The notes below the pieces were generated by a model. It searched no databases and was not told the origin of the DNA. It saw only the letters and a program-made list of their open reading frames with translations. Positions 51,001 to 61,789 of a stretch of DNA of 64,000 nucleotides are shown here, piece by piece (positions within the stretch are counted from its first letter, which is position 1; every line of letters begins with the position of its first letter). The stretch comes from Maniola hyperantus (taxonomy: Eukaryota; Arthropoda; Insecta; Lepidoptera; Nymphalidae). The position numbers were made by a program, and so were the translations under genes. The stretch is taken from NCBI RefSeq assembly GCF_902806685.2, contig NC_048557.2, forward strand, positions 1,178,001 to 1,242,000. Reading direction: 5' to 3'.

Positions 51001-51574
51001 GTATTATTAGTACGGATTCTTGATATTTATTTTCTGTAGCTTTTTATTACGCTAATAGGGGAAAGAAGAACGACTGTGTAGAAGCCAAACAAGTAAGTTT
51101 TATATTCACCAGGCGATATCAACGAAAATCAGAAACTTGGCAAAGGTGAAAAAAAGTATCGTGGGATTAAACCCCCTCAGGATGGCATTAATTCAACCGT
51201 CTGGAAGCAATCCGGGCAGAAATAGCCGCGGTAAAAATAGATTCAGTTCTTACGACGCGTACGGCACTTTGATCTGTGCGTGGGTTTCCCGGGGCAAAGC
51301 ATTGGGGTGCAACTTTTATACCCGTTTGGGTTTGAATGAAACTCAGTTTGCATAAGAGATGACGTGTTGGCGTGAACTTCTTATCAATACCTGAGTAGGT
51401 GAAACGAATTTTAAATTTCAATGTGGAGTTCAAATTCAAAATATTCTCAGTGTTGAACATCTTTAGGCCTAGTCTCCACCTAAGCGGAGCGGAGAGATGT
51501 GTACAGTCAACTAATCAGATTTTCAAAAGATGACGTGATAATTTTTTCACGTCATCTATTAGACTTCTATCTAT
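51001..51574. other. Unique, no supported gene
   Basis: Overlapping open frames on both strands (51137-51355 plus, 51188-51460 minus) lack domains and splice context. Confidence 0.35.
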
Positions 51575-51770
51575 TAGGCCATTCGGAGTCAATGGCCCGT
51601 CGTAGGCGGAGCATTGACCCGAGTTTTGCACGCTATACATTGCGGGTTTGAAAAATGCTAAATCACTAAAACTACAAAATGAGGCAAATGGTTATTGGTA
51701 TTGGATTGTGTTTAGGTAGTATAACAATAACGCGAAGTTTTTGCCAGAGTTCTGGTTACACCCTATATTT
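51575..51770 (-). mobile_element. Repeat G, left half, inverted
   Basis: gagttttgcacgctatacat to agttctggttacaccct. The opposite end is missing. Confidence 0.75.
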
Positions 51771-52463
51771 GGAGAATCTAGTCATTGCAAACCAAGTCGT
51801 GGGCATCAACTAGTATCATATTATAATACAATGTTAAAAACACGATGTCACTAGCTCGTCGCTTACGTCTTATTGCGGCTTCCTCTTCCTACGGTTCTGC
51901 ATCGTTACTCCTGACCTTGACTCTGGGATCCAATTTGTTTAGGACCAACTTCCAACCAAACGTGTTACAAAGATTCGCGACACTGCAGGTGATAATTTTT
52001 TTACCCAATTACGAAATGACGAAGTCGCGAGCATAAGCTAGTCTATTTATAATTTTTACAAAACACTATTAAACACTATACAAATTAAAAAATATCATCT
52101 ATGCATAACATTTATATTACTATTTTTTTTTCTTCGTCCAGAAAACAGTTGTATTTTGTTAGGTTTACAAACTAATTTTACCCAAGCGGCTTTCTAAAAT
52201 AATGTGTCAAATGTTGCAGATATAACAGTCACTAAGATATTTTTGGACAGCGAAGGACACGATCATTTATTCTAGGAAAAGCTCAAATAGAGACACCTGT
52301 ATGTTTCTTCGAAAAGTTAATTAGTTTTCTATTACTTATCATTATCAACATGACTAGCACTTGAAAATAGCCGTTAAATCTAACAGTTGAAAATCCTTCT
52401 CTTTATTAGTAGAGTCCGTATGCGGAAGAATCTGGGAACACATCGCTTTATCAGTACTCAGTA

Positions 52464-52671
52464 CTCTTATTATAAATGCGAAAGTGTGTTTGTTTGTTGG
52501 TTTGTCCTTCAATCACGTCGCAATGGTGCAACGGATTGACGTGATTTTTTGCATGGGTATAGATAAAGACCTGGAGAGTGAATAGGCTACTTTTTATTTG
52601 GGAAAATCAAAGAGTTCCCACGGGATTTTTAAAAACCTAATTCCACGCAAACGAAGTCGCGGGCATCTAGT
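52464..52671 (+). mobile_element. Repeat I, full length
   Basis: attataaatgcgaaagtgtg to gaagtcgcgggcatctagt. Flanked by tact on both sides. Confidence 0.85.
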
Positions 52672-53187
52672 ACTTCCATAAGATTGATAGGTAAATTAAT
52701 CAAATCAAGGAGTTGCACAAAAACTAGATAAGTATTTCCTTCCTTTCGATATTTTTACGTTTTACCGCAAGAGAACATTTTATTCTTTCATAAATTAATC
52801 TTGACTGCTTTTACCATTCGTTGCACATAATATATAACTTGTGTGATTTAAAAAATATCATAGTGTAGTATCACAAAGGAAATATCTATGTGCTAAGTAA
52901 GTACCGCTACGACATAACTGCCGTCGTATGTAAACTTTATCTGAAATAGATAAGATAAGAAATATAGTCCCCCTTAGTTTGTCATTACGAGATGTATCTA
53001 CTAATGCGCTACAATTATACTGTTATCTGTAGAGATACCTACACAACATAATCCTATTGTAGGTACCTATATTATATGTATTAAAATCATACTGTAGCAA
53101 GTTTATTACCAGACTACATACAGGGTGTGTGGTTTGACAGTTTGATTACGTTCTTACATCAGTTCACTAATAATTCCCAAACTATTT
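52672..53187. other. Unique AT-rich DNA
   Basis: No exon or shared repeat seen. Confidence 0.35.
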
Positions 53188-53350
53188 TTTTATTTTTTTT
53201 TTATTCAGATACAAGTTAGCCCTTGACTGCAATCTCACCTGATGGTAAGTGACGATGCAGTCTAAGGTGGGAGCGGGCTAACCTGGAAGGAGTATGGCAG
53301 TTTTTATTAAACCCATACACCTTTGGTTTCTACACGGCATCGCTATTAGG
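53188..53350 (-). mobile_element. SINE D, 3' part
   Basis: T-rich tail, ttgactgcaatctcacctga, and end at tctacacggcatcg. Confidence 0.75.
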
Positions 53351-53360
53351 TACTCTTAGA

Positions 53361-53564
53361 TTTTTATCATAGCCCTTTGGGTATGTATAGTACGCGACAG
53401 GTCGTGATGGCAATCGGGGTAAGAGGCGGGGGACGCTCCGCACACTCGCACGTCATGCGCACTCGCCCGCACCGGGTTAGCGCGGGAGCTGTGCGGGGCG
53501 TTCCCTCCCCGATTGCCATTTCGACATGTCGCGTACTAACATACCCAAATGGCTATGATAAAAA
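53361..53564. mobile_element. Nested palindrome: outer inverted repeat around MITE E
   Basis: Outer 26-nt arms (tttttatcatagccctttgg; ccaaatggctatgataaaaa) enclose a MITE E (53386-53538). Its own ends are tatagtacgcgacaggtcgt and cgacatgtcgcgtacta. No other MITE E copy here has the outer arms. Confidence 0.85.
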
Positions 53565-53573
53565 CCTAGCGCT

Positions 53574-53695
53574 ATGTAGAATAGAATAGAATAGAATAGA
53601 ATGTTTTTTTATTCATGTAAACTTTTTAAAAGTGCTTATCAGGTCAGGAAGTCAGGTAGTTTTAATTTACCACTGGTTCGGAATATTAATATTGC
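53574..53695 (-). mobile_element. Jockey/CR1-like LINE tail with (ATTCT)n
   Basis: A tagaatagaatagaatagaa run, then attcatgtaaactttttaaa and accactggttcggaata, match the inverse of the LINE 3' UTR at 31.9-32.0 kb. Confidence 0.65.
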
Positions 53696-54320
53696 AAAGA
53701 AAGCTTGCGTCTAAAATAAAAAGATCTAGGGCTCAAGACATATTTGCGGGAGTCGAAACGATGCGACGCGTCTATGCCAAAATGTTTCACAGTAAACTGA
53801 ACTTTATCTCTATAATCTACACTACGTTTTTCTTTTTGATGACAAATTTCTGACGCGCATCGACGCTCTATTCGCTCCTCTTTGTCATTTTGTACAATCA
53901 TAGCTACTGTACAATCATAATTTCAAAACGGTTTCAAAGTTGTTTATTCTGTAACTTTTTAGGAAACACGCGCCCCTTCGCTTTGACCATGTGCCACGAT
54001 GTGTCTTAAGCCTTATGTTACGATATCTATTATTAGAAGTAATTTCAACTGAAAGCAACATTTTTCTCGAATATTCCAGACACGTAGCAATACCACCTGA
54101 CCCGCATAAGCTGAAAAACTTTTTAACTCAATCTGAAGTATTCCAAGTGGATGCAAATCGATTCGCGTTACAAATGAAGCGAATAAGATATTTATGTCAC
54201 AGAATATCAGCTACCTTCGGCTCACTCCGCAAAGACGTTTAAATGAATAGCGACTCTTGTACCGATGCAATAAAGTTGAATTCAGCTTGTAAGGCGCAAC
54301 AGCGTTTCGCACGTATAATA

Positions 54321-54520
54321 CAGGGATGTAACCAGAACACTAGCAAAAACTTAGCGTTAGTTGTTATACTATCTAAACACAATCCAATACCAATAACCAT
54401 TTGCCTCATGTTGTAGTTTTAGTGATTTAGTATTTTTCAAACCCGCAATGTACATTATATCGTTCAAACTGGAGTCAATGCCCCACCTACGACGTGACTC
54501 CGAATAGCAGTCAGATGTTT
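54321..54520 (+). mobile_element. Repeat G, left part
   Basis: cagggatgtaaccagaacac to acgtgactccgaatagcagt, with an internal change near ttatatcgttcaaactgg. Confidence 0.75.
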
Positions 54521-54593
54521 TATTTGAAGCTTTGCAGCTATCGAAACTACTTCCTTCCACTAATAAGAGCTCAGCGCTTACCACTGCCCCAGG

Positions 54594-54929
54594 TAGGGTT
54601 GGCAGGTCGCTAAACCTAATAGCCGGACAGACCAGCCAGTATGGCCGGACATTTGGTTAGAAAGGCCGGACACCCTACATTATTGAGTACGACAAAAACA
54701 ATTATATGTAAAATCAAGCTTTTTTTATTATTGTCATAAATCTTGTTGTCAGGCGGCACTGCCGCCTGCGGGGGCGACCGGCAGTCGACTCGCCTGCGCT
54801 CGGCCACGCTCGTTTGCGAAATGTAAAAAGCCTAACAAAAGCCGGCAAGCCGGACACCGTTTATTTTGGCCGGACACGCAATCAAAAAGCCTACCATGTC
54901 CGGCTTGATCCGGACGCCTGGCCACCCTA
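54594..54929. mobile_element. hAT-like MITE, 336 bp, imperfect 8-bp duplication
   Basis: Ends are tagggttggcagg and cctggccacccta. The flanks gccccagg and gcaccaga agree at six of eight positions. The core has repeated tccggac/gccggac motifs in both orientations. Confidence 0.75.
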
Positions 54930-55138
54930 GCACCAGAGAGGTCGTCATCACGCAAGAGCCGTCGAAGGGGCGCACCGCCATGCCATACATATTTTTTTCT
55001 CGTGCCACGTGACCAAGGGATCACGTTTGTACGCATTGGATCTCCACCTACTCGTAATCCACGGCCGTTTTAAAAAGGGAAAGTAACTTTATTATAACGG
55101 CGGTTTATTTTAAATCAATTGTTTAGGTGTTACTTAAC

Positions 55139-55230
55139 CTTAGAGCCTCAATAGCTTTATTGTCGTATCGTACCTACTCCTAGCACAAGCTTGACGCTTA
55201 GTTGGAGAGGAAAGGGGAATATTAGTCATA
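55139..55230 (+). mobile_element. SINE C fragment and short LINE-like stub
   Basis: gcctcaatagctttattgtc to gaaaggggaatattagtcat. Followed at 55248-55280 by aaataaacgtcttttctttc, the inverse of the stub inserted in repeat A at 56.67 kb. Confidence 0.65.
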
Positions 55231-55659
55231 AGATGTGATGTGTGGCACAGTTTGGAAAATAAACGTCTTTTCTTTCTTTCTAACCTTTGTAAACGCCTAC
55301 TGATTATAATAGAGTCAACGGCTCTACAAATACGGTATTTGACAACTAGTCAAATCAGTGACTTTTTATCAAACGTCAAAACGCGCGCTTAGTATGCGAC
55401 ATTGCGAGATTCTATGAAGTACCGGTGTGTGACGTCACAATCATTTGACGTGCTTTTTTTAGTTTAATCGATAATTTAAAATAGTTATTACACTCAAAAC
55501 CAACAAAGGATAAGGATAATTTATTTTTGATGTATAGTCAAATAGCCAATTCCGTATCAACATTCTACACTAATATTATAAAGAGGGTAATTCTAACATT
55601 CTACACTAATATTTTAAGTTTGTAAGTTTGGATGCATGCATACCTAATCTTGAAAATTC

Positions 55660-55832
55660 TTTCACTGACTTTCATAAGACCTTATAGCACAAGTAAAAGA
55701 AAAAATCCAAAAACCGTGACTTTGTGGTTACATCACAAAAAATATATATGTTCACCAAAAAAACAGGTAAGTATATCTTGTACGATAGTACGGAACCCTT
55801 CGTGTGCGAGTCCAACTCAAACTTGACCGGTT
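55660..55832 (+). mobile_element. Repeat H, partial
   Basis: aaaaaccgtgactttgtggt to tccaactcaaacttgaccgg. Confidence 0.65.
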
Positions 55833-55865
55833 TATTTTTATCAGGCTAATAATATTTGTATTTTT

Positions 55866-56305
55866 AGGGTTCCGTGCCTCAAAAGGAAAAACGGAACCCT
55901 TATAGGATCACTTTGTTGTCTGTCTGTCCGTCCGTCTGTCTGTCAAGAAACCTACAAGGTAGGTACTTCCCGTTGTCCTAGAATCATGAAATTTAGCAGG
56001 TAGGTAGATCTTATAGCTGACATTTGGGGAAAAATCTGAAAACCGTGAATTTAGGGTTAGATGACACAAAAAAAAAATTGTGGTCATGAACTAATAATTA
56101 GTATTTTCAATTTTCTAAATAAGATAACTGTATCAAGTGGGTATCATATGAAAGGCCTTCACCTGTGCATTGCAATCTAAAATAGATTTTTATTTATTTT
56201 TATGTATCATAGTTTTTGAATTATCCTGCAAAATGTCGAAAAAATACGACTGTAGTACGGAACCCTCATTGCGCGAGCCTGACTCGCACTTGGCCGGTTT
56301 TTTTT
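55866..56305 (+). mobile_element. Repeat H, full length
   Basis: tagggttccgtgcctcaaaa to gactcgcacttggccggttt, uninterrupted. It is the reference copy for H, 440 bp, non-coding. Confidence 0.85.
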
Positions 56306-56589
56306 ATAAAACCCCACCCTCCACTGTTGACATTTACAAATTAGGAAACTAATCTATACCTAGTATACCTACCGAGTACCGACTCATATCTACAGTCTAC
56401 GCGTTATTTTTACAATCAATTATGTTTATTGCGTATTCATGACTAACGATTTTTTTCAATGTTTTTGTTTTAAATACCAATTTTATCTATTTACTCAAGT
56501 CACATATTTTACAGACTACTTTAGGAAAATTCCGCTTTCTTAATGACTGATTGGTAAGGGTATTATTAGTTAGATGAATTATACCTAAC

Positions 56590-56816
56590 TAACTTAGGCC
56601 CGCGACTTCGTCTGCGTGGATTACACAAACAACCCCCTATTTTGTCCGGATATCTATGTCATATTATTAGAAAGAAAGAAAGAAATAAATAAAAGACGTT
56701 TATTTAGCAAACTTAGCTACCTATCTGCATGTTAAATTTCAGCCCGATCCGTCCAGTAGTTTAAGCTGTGCGTTGATAGATCAGTCACATAGACAGGTTT
56801 TCCTTTTATATAAATA
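56590..56816 (-). mobile_element. Repeat A split by a 45-bp LINE stub
   Basis: The A body breaks after tatctatgtcatattatt. It resumes with ctatctgcatgttaaatttc at about 56720. The interruption (56668-56715) is agaaagaaagaaagaaataa then aaaagacgtttatttagcaa, an extremely 5'-truncated insertion. Confidence 0.75.
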
Positions 56817-57030
56817 CTAGATGATGACCGCGACTTCGTCCGCGTGGATTTAGGTTTTTGAAATCCCGTGGGAACTCTTTATTTTTCCGGGATGAAAGTA
56901 GCCTATGTCCTTCCCCGGGATGTAAGCTAACTCTGTACAAAATTTCATCAAAATCGGTTGAACGGTTGGGCCGTGAAAAGCTAGCAGACAGACAAACTTT
57001 TGCATATTTTATAATATTAAGTATAAAAGT
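56817..57030 (-). mobile_element. Repeat I copy
   Basis: ctagatgatgaccgcgactt to agacaaacttttgcatattt. It abuts repeat A head to tail. Confidence 0.82.
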
Positions 57031-57114
57031 ATGGATTTAGAATATTGTTTACGACGAGCAGGCGTTACTATATAGCTACATAAAAATATTGGATAAATTT
57101 AAGAAATTGGGAGA

Positions 57115-57253
57115 CCTCTCACTAGGTGGACGGACGACATCAGGAGCCGCTGGATTCAGGCGGCGCAAGAGCGTGGCGTGTGTAAGTCCCTTCAAGAGAC
57201 CTAAGTCCAGCAGTGGACGTCTATCGGCTGTCATTGATGATGATGATGATGAG
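57115..57253 (+). pseudogene. RTE 3' fragment with (ATG)n tail
   Basis: tcactaggtggacggacgac to gtccagcagtggacgtctat and gatgatgatgatgatgagg. Confidence 0.75.
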
Positions 57254-57422
57254 GTATACTAGCAGGTCAAGCACACGATCGATTACAAGACAATTAATTA
57301 TTTAAGGCTCGTAGTTAATGTTAGCTAAAACATTAGGTAGTTTGTACCTATTGCCTATTGTAACGAAACACGAACGCGGCGTCTGCTGAGACCCAGTTAA
57401 CGGATTACGCCATATAGTACTC

Positions 57423-57765
57423 GTACAGTACGCGGCAGAAAATAATGTTCATCGATCTTTAGAAAGAGGTAGCGGTTTTGAAGAGCATTGTCTGTCGTTG
57501 AGACCGACAAAACGTCGTATAGGTATGAGTGACAGAGACTACGCTCTACAAAGCCGAAATGTCATTCTAAAGGTCGATGTATATTATATTCTGCTGTACA
57601 TCTACAGGTATATCGACATTAGGTTTCGTAGAGCGTTGTCTCTGTCGTTGACGAGACCGACAAGACGTCGCATAGGTATGAGTGACAGAGACAACGCTCT
57701 ACAAAGCCGAAATGTAATTCTAAAGGTCGATGTACATTAGTTTCTGCCGCGTACTGTCCCTACGT
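57423..57765. mobile_element. Two MITE F copies in tandem
   Basis: Copy 1 starts acagtacgcggcagaaaata. Copy 2 (about 57605-57765) ends tttctgccgcgtactgt. They share the middle tatattctgctgtacatc. Each has the gagcgttgtctctgtcgttg / acagagacaacgctctacaa palindrome. Confidence 0.82.
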
Positions 57766-58013
57766 TTGAACCGAATCAGCGCTTACGATTACAATTTTTA
57801 TTTATTAGCATTTTTATTAAGCGTTCAAACAATAATTGCTTACACGCAGAAAAACATAAATGGCTTTTGTAAAATCTATTTTTATTAAGTTTATTCTCAG
57901 AGGTAATCTGAGATTTTGATTATTGTGTACTCTATAGGTACTTACTATAAGCCTAATCTCGGAACTAATGATCCGATTCTGAAAAACATTTCACTGATAG
58001 ATACCTACCTAAG

Positions 58014-58590
58014 TAGCCTCGATAGCTCAACGGTTATAGGAGCGGACTGAAAACCGAAAGGTCGCCGGTTCAAATCCCATCCGTTGCACTATTGTCGTAC
58101 CTACTCCTAGCACAAGCTTTAAGGTTCGTACGCACCTGAGCGGCGCGGCGCGGCGCTTCAGCGAGCTGCACAACGCGGCACAGAGCGTCAAAATATCATT
58201 TCTATCATTTTGTATGGCGCATATCGCACTAGAGCGGCGCTGCACAGCGCTTCACCGTGCGTTGCCGCGCGGCACGGCTGGAGAGAATATTTTGAAGCGC
58301 AGCGAAGCGACGCGCAGTGCAGTGACGCTAGTGCGACATACCCAGCGGCGCGGCACGGCGCTTCGCGCTCCTACGCGAACGGGTATAAAAGTGACGCGCA
58401 AGTGACGCGAGGTGCCGCGTACTGAAGTTGTAGTGCGGTAGGCACCGTCGAGCGGCCTGAGGTGACGCGTTCTGCAGTCGGACTGAAGCGCCGCGCCGCG
58501 CCGCTCAGGTGCGTACGAACCTTAACGCTTAATTGGAGGGGAAAGGGGAGTATTAGTCAGCAATTTGGCTAATATCCTTTAAAAAAAAAA
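58014..58590 (+). mobile_element. SINE C split by a GC-rich foldback
   Basis: The head (gatagctcaacggttatagg, B box ggttcaaatccc) and cacaagctt precede the insertion. The SINE resumes aacgcttaattggaggggaa and ends in poly(A) at 58580-58595. Confidence 0.88.
58123..58521. mobile_element. 399-bp GC-rich foldback flanked by TTAA
   Basis: It begins ggttcgtacgcacctgagcg and ends in its inverse. TTAA lies on both sides (58119-58122, 58522-58525), a target duplication of the piggyBac type. CG-rich, repeated gcgcggc units are found throughout. Open frames across it are by-products of its composition. Confidence 0.88.
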
Positions 58591-58599
58591 AAAAAACTT

Positions 58600-59213
58600 A
58601 TAATATGTAGAGTGCTAGGCTGGGAGTATGTAGGTACATAATATATGTCATACGAGCGATCATCTTCGCTCGCATTTGCGGGAAATAGTAGCAAGTGAAT
58701 TAGAATTTGAGAAGTTTCTGTACTCAAAACTCTGTAGATAGGAATTAGGATAGACCTAGTTAGCAAAAACTGATATAGGTAATAAATACTACCTACCTAT
58801 AAACAAATTTCGAAAAGTTCCCCAAAAGGACACAAAATAAATAAATAAATAAATAAATAAAACGTTTATTTTTCAATCATCTAGATTACACACATACATT
58901 GATTTGATCTTGAACAAATTTGCGTGCTTGTTGACATAAGCATATACAATATTAAAAATGGTACAAGATCAAGAACTGGCTATCCTAGCTAGGTTTTTAG
59001 ATCTGTGTTAAGGATAGCCAGCCCTCTCCCTCGGTTAACTAAAAAGTAAATAAGAACATGAGTGCACAAGCACAAATCAGTTATTACAGAAGATTGCTGT
59101 TCTTTAACGTTTTTACACTTAAATAAAGTGTGTATGATTTATGAACCTAGATAGTTGTGAAGGAAAACTATAGTGCACAGTGAGTGGTGTGTTTGCGTTT
59201 CAGTAATACCTAT
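58600..59213. other. LINE-like 3' tail and unique DNA
   Basis: 58838-58860 is an (AAAT)n run followed by aacgtttatttttcaatcat, resembling a minus-oriented LINE 3' end. The rest is unique. No gene is seen. Confidence 0.4.
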
Positions 59214-59357
59214 GTATAGTATGCGACAGGTCGAGATGGGAATTATCGGGGTGGGAACGCCCCACTCACCCGCACAACCCCCGTGCTAACCCAGTGCGGG
59301 CGAGCGCGGGTGTGCGGGCGCTCCCACGTCTCATCGATTGCCATCTCGACCTGTCCT
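59214..59357. mobile_element. MITE E copy
   Basis: Left end tatagtatgcgacaggtcga, right end ccatctcgacctgtccta (tip degraded). Confidence 0.78.
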
Positions 59358-59773
59358 AGTAGCTTCCCGCATAAAAATAATGTACGTATCCGCTTAGGTC
59401 TGAGAAAGATAGCAGTAACATTATCATGAACTAAAACAGTACCTATCTACGGTTGTGTAGACAGCTGTTATCGAGCTAACGGCCCGAGTGCGCAAAAACC
59501 AAACGTCCTTGTCGGTGGCACGCACACCACCTCACCTCTGTCGTCATTCATCACGCACACACACAATCCATCGTTACCCGAATATTTCACTGGCCAAGTA
59601 CGAATTTTGTGATATTGATCCGATCTGTGGCACCGTTCGGTAATGAGGTAAGTAGCATTTACCAGTTACCACTTAGCACACAGGTCTAAGGGGGCACGGA
59701 GCGCCCTCTAATGCGACACCTCCAAAGATGCGTCGATGCCGGCGCTCTCAAAGACCCTGCGCTCGTGTTATAA

Positions 59774-60540
59774 TAATAATAAATAAATAATAAATAATTT
59801 TTATTTCAGGCAATGAAAATACAACCCATAACAATATACACAGTATGAAGCGGATTAAATTAATATTAGAATTGATTAGAATATAATATAAATGTAAAAA
59901 AATGGAGCTAACAATTTAAAAAACTAATCTAAGTAAAGGTGTTATTGTCGCACCGATGCAGGTTGGACCAATGTTTTGTAAAAGGATTACTAAGATCCTC
60001 TACAACAGCACACAAGATAGCGTTTGTACTGTGTGTCAGTCTTTTCCAGAAGGATGCCGTCCTTGCTCGGAGTATGGCGAAGAAGTCAGGGACTCTTGCA
60101 GCAGCAAACATAGCTTTAGCACTGCAGAAACGCGGGTGCTTCATTAGGATGCGGAAGGCGTTGTTATATTGTACCCTAAGTGCATTATAGCTGCGCTTGG
60201 TAAACTTTGTCCACAGCTGACATGTGTAGAAACATTGACAAAAAGCTTTAAATAACGTCACCTTCACATCATCAGAGCAACGAGCGAATCTGCGCGCTAT
60301 CATGTTAGCCCGTACCGAAAGAGCCCTGCGCTCCCTCTCCACATCTTTGTCATCTTTTATGTCTTCTGATAAAATATGGCCCAAATATTTAAAGCTCTTA
60401 ACAACCCGAACCGACGACCCATTCAGATATACCGGCGGAACGGTCTCGTTATGGCCGACGCCGTCATCATTTAAAATTGCACCATTTGCATCCGAATTTC
60501 CGTTTGAAAATATAACTGTTAGTATTCCATTTTGACCCTG
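59774..60540 (-). pseudogene. LINE reverse-transcriptase C-terminal remnant
   Basis: The minus-strand frame from about 60540 to 59929 is open. It encodes VRVVKSFKYLGHILSEDIKD, ARRFARCSDDVKVTLFKAFC, YNALRVQYNNAFRILMKHPR and VPDFFAILRARTASFWKRL. This is the thumb and C-terminal part of an insect non-LTR polymerase, after the catalytic centre. A 3' UTR and (AAT)n tail run to 59774. The catalytic part is missing. Confidence 0.8.
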
Positions 60541-60611
60541 CTCCTACTAGACTAGAGGGCGCCAGGGTACTGGTTGCACACGGGCGCCACAAGGGCTAGA
60601 GATGCCTCTGG

Positions 60612-60930
60612 CCGTGATAGCCTAGTAGTTAGGACGTCCGCCTTCTAATCGGAGGTCGGGGTTCGATCCCAAGCACGCATGACGCACCTCTAACTTTTCG
60701 GAGTTATAGGTATATGTGCGTTTTAATTAATTAAATATCACTCGCTTTAACGGTGAAGGAAAACGTCGTGAGGAAACCTGCATGCCTGAGAGTTCGCCAT
60801 AATGTTCTCAAAGGTGTGTGAAGTCTACCAATCCGCACATGGCTAGCGTGGTAGACTATGGCCAAAACCCTTCTCGCACTGAGAGGAGACCCCGTGATCT
60901 GTAGTGAGCCGGTGATGGGCTGATCATGAT
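60612..60930 (+). mobile_element. SINE B, full length
   Basis: Head ccgtgatagcctagtagtta, B box ggggttcgatcccaag. The tail is atcatgatgatgac. Confidence 0.87.
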
Positions 60931-60949
60931 GATGACTCTTGTAAAAGCC

Positions 60950-61158
60950 GTGATAGCCTAGTGGTTAATACGTCTGCGTTTGTTGTGGGCTCTTCTCAGA
61001 CCTGGGCGCGTTTGGAACCCTCGTAGCTTTAGTTTTAAGTTTGCGTTATAATTATCACCACTATATCTTACAAATCTAACACCATACCAGACCATCGATA
61101 AGCGTAATTTATTACCTATTTTGAATAAATCATTTGACTTTGACTTTGACTTTGCGTT
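60950..61158 (+). mobile_element. SINE B head joined to repeat Q
   Basis: gccgtgatagcctagtggtt (60951-60972) passes at about 60982 into repeat Q (tgttgtgggctcttctcaga), which ends in tttgactttgactttgactt. Q probably inserted into, or recombined with, a SINE B head. Confidence 0.65.
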
Positions 61159-61372
61159 CTATTCGTGAGGACGAGGGTTTGATCCCGAGCACAAACTTTT
61201 CGGCGAGCGATAGTGAACTTTACTCTCTACGTGATCAAATCAGAAATAAGGAGATCCTGAGGGAGGGCCTGTCCTGTCCCAGTGTCGTGAGTAGAACGTT
61301 TAGCGTGGTCTTGAGCATGCACATTGTGTAACATGCGACATGTCCACAATAGTCCTCCTGGATAGCAGCATA

Positions 61373-61632
61373 GATTCATCATCATCATCAACCGATAGAC
61401 ATCCACAGCTGGACATAGGCCACGGTCTTGCGCCGCCTGAATCCAGCGGCTCCCTGCGGCTCGTCTGATGTTGTCCGTCCACCTAGTGGGGGGTCATCCA
61501 GCACTGCGTCATAGCTATCAGTTTTACGAACTATGTGCCCTGCTCATTGCTACTTCAGCTTCGCAATCCGTTCAGCCCGTTGAGCTATGTCGGTTACTCT
61601 AGTTCTCCTACGGAACTCCTCATTTCTGATTA
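61373..61632 (-). pseudogene. RTE 3' end fragment
   Basis: catcatcatcatcaaccgat, cttgcgccgcctgaatccag, gctatgtcggttactctagt. It is colinear, inverted, with the fragment at 18555-18919. A short direct piece (ctctacgtgatcaaatcaga) lies nearby at 61220. Confidence 0.75.
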
Positions 61633-61789
61633 CTTACCCTTAATCTAAGGACAGCAGTCTAAAAACTAAGTGCCTATATAATCAGTCCAAACTTTGATGG
61701 ATTAATGATAATTGAACGCAGCGTAGCGGACACCAAACATTATCCAAATTTAGTTGATGTTTCCGTTGAATTTTTTTTTTTTTCGTTAA

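Noticed and set aside
53991..54242. 83-codon plus-strand frame (HVAIPPDPHKLKNFL region)
   Set aside because: The sequence looks somewhat protein-like, but I recognise no family. It has no splice sites and sits among repeats, so evidence is insufficient.
58210..58425. Two overlapping Ala/Arg-rich plus-strand frames
   Set aside because: They lie entirely in the GC-rich foldback. Its composition removes stop codons.
59560..59650. Possible first exon ending at a GTAAGT donor (59642)
   Set aside because: The donor is good and the region is less AT-rich, but no downstream acceptor or coding continuation could be linked.
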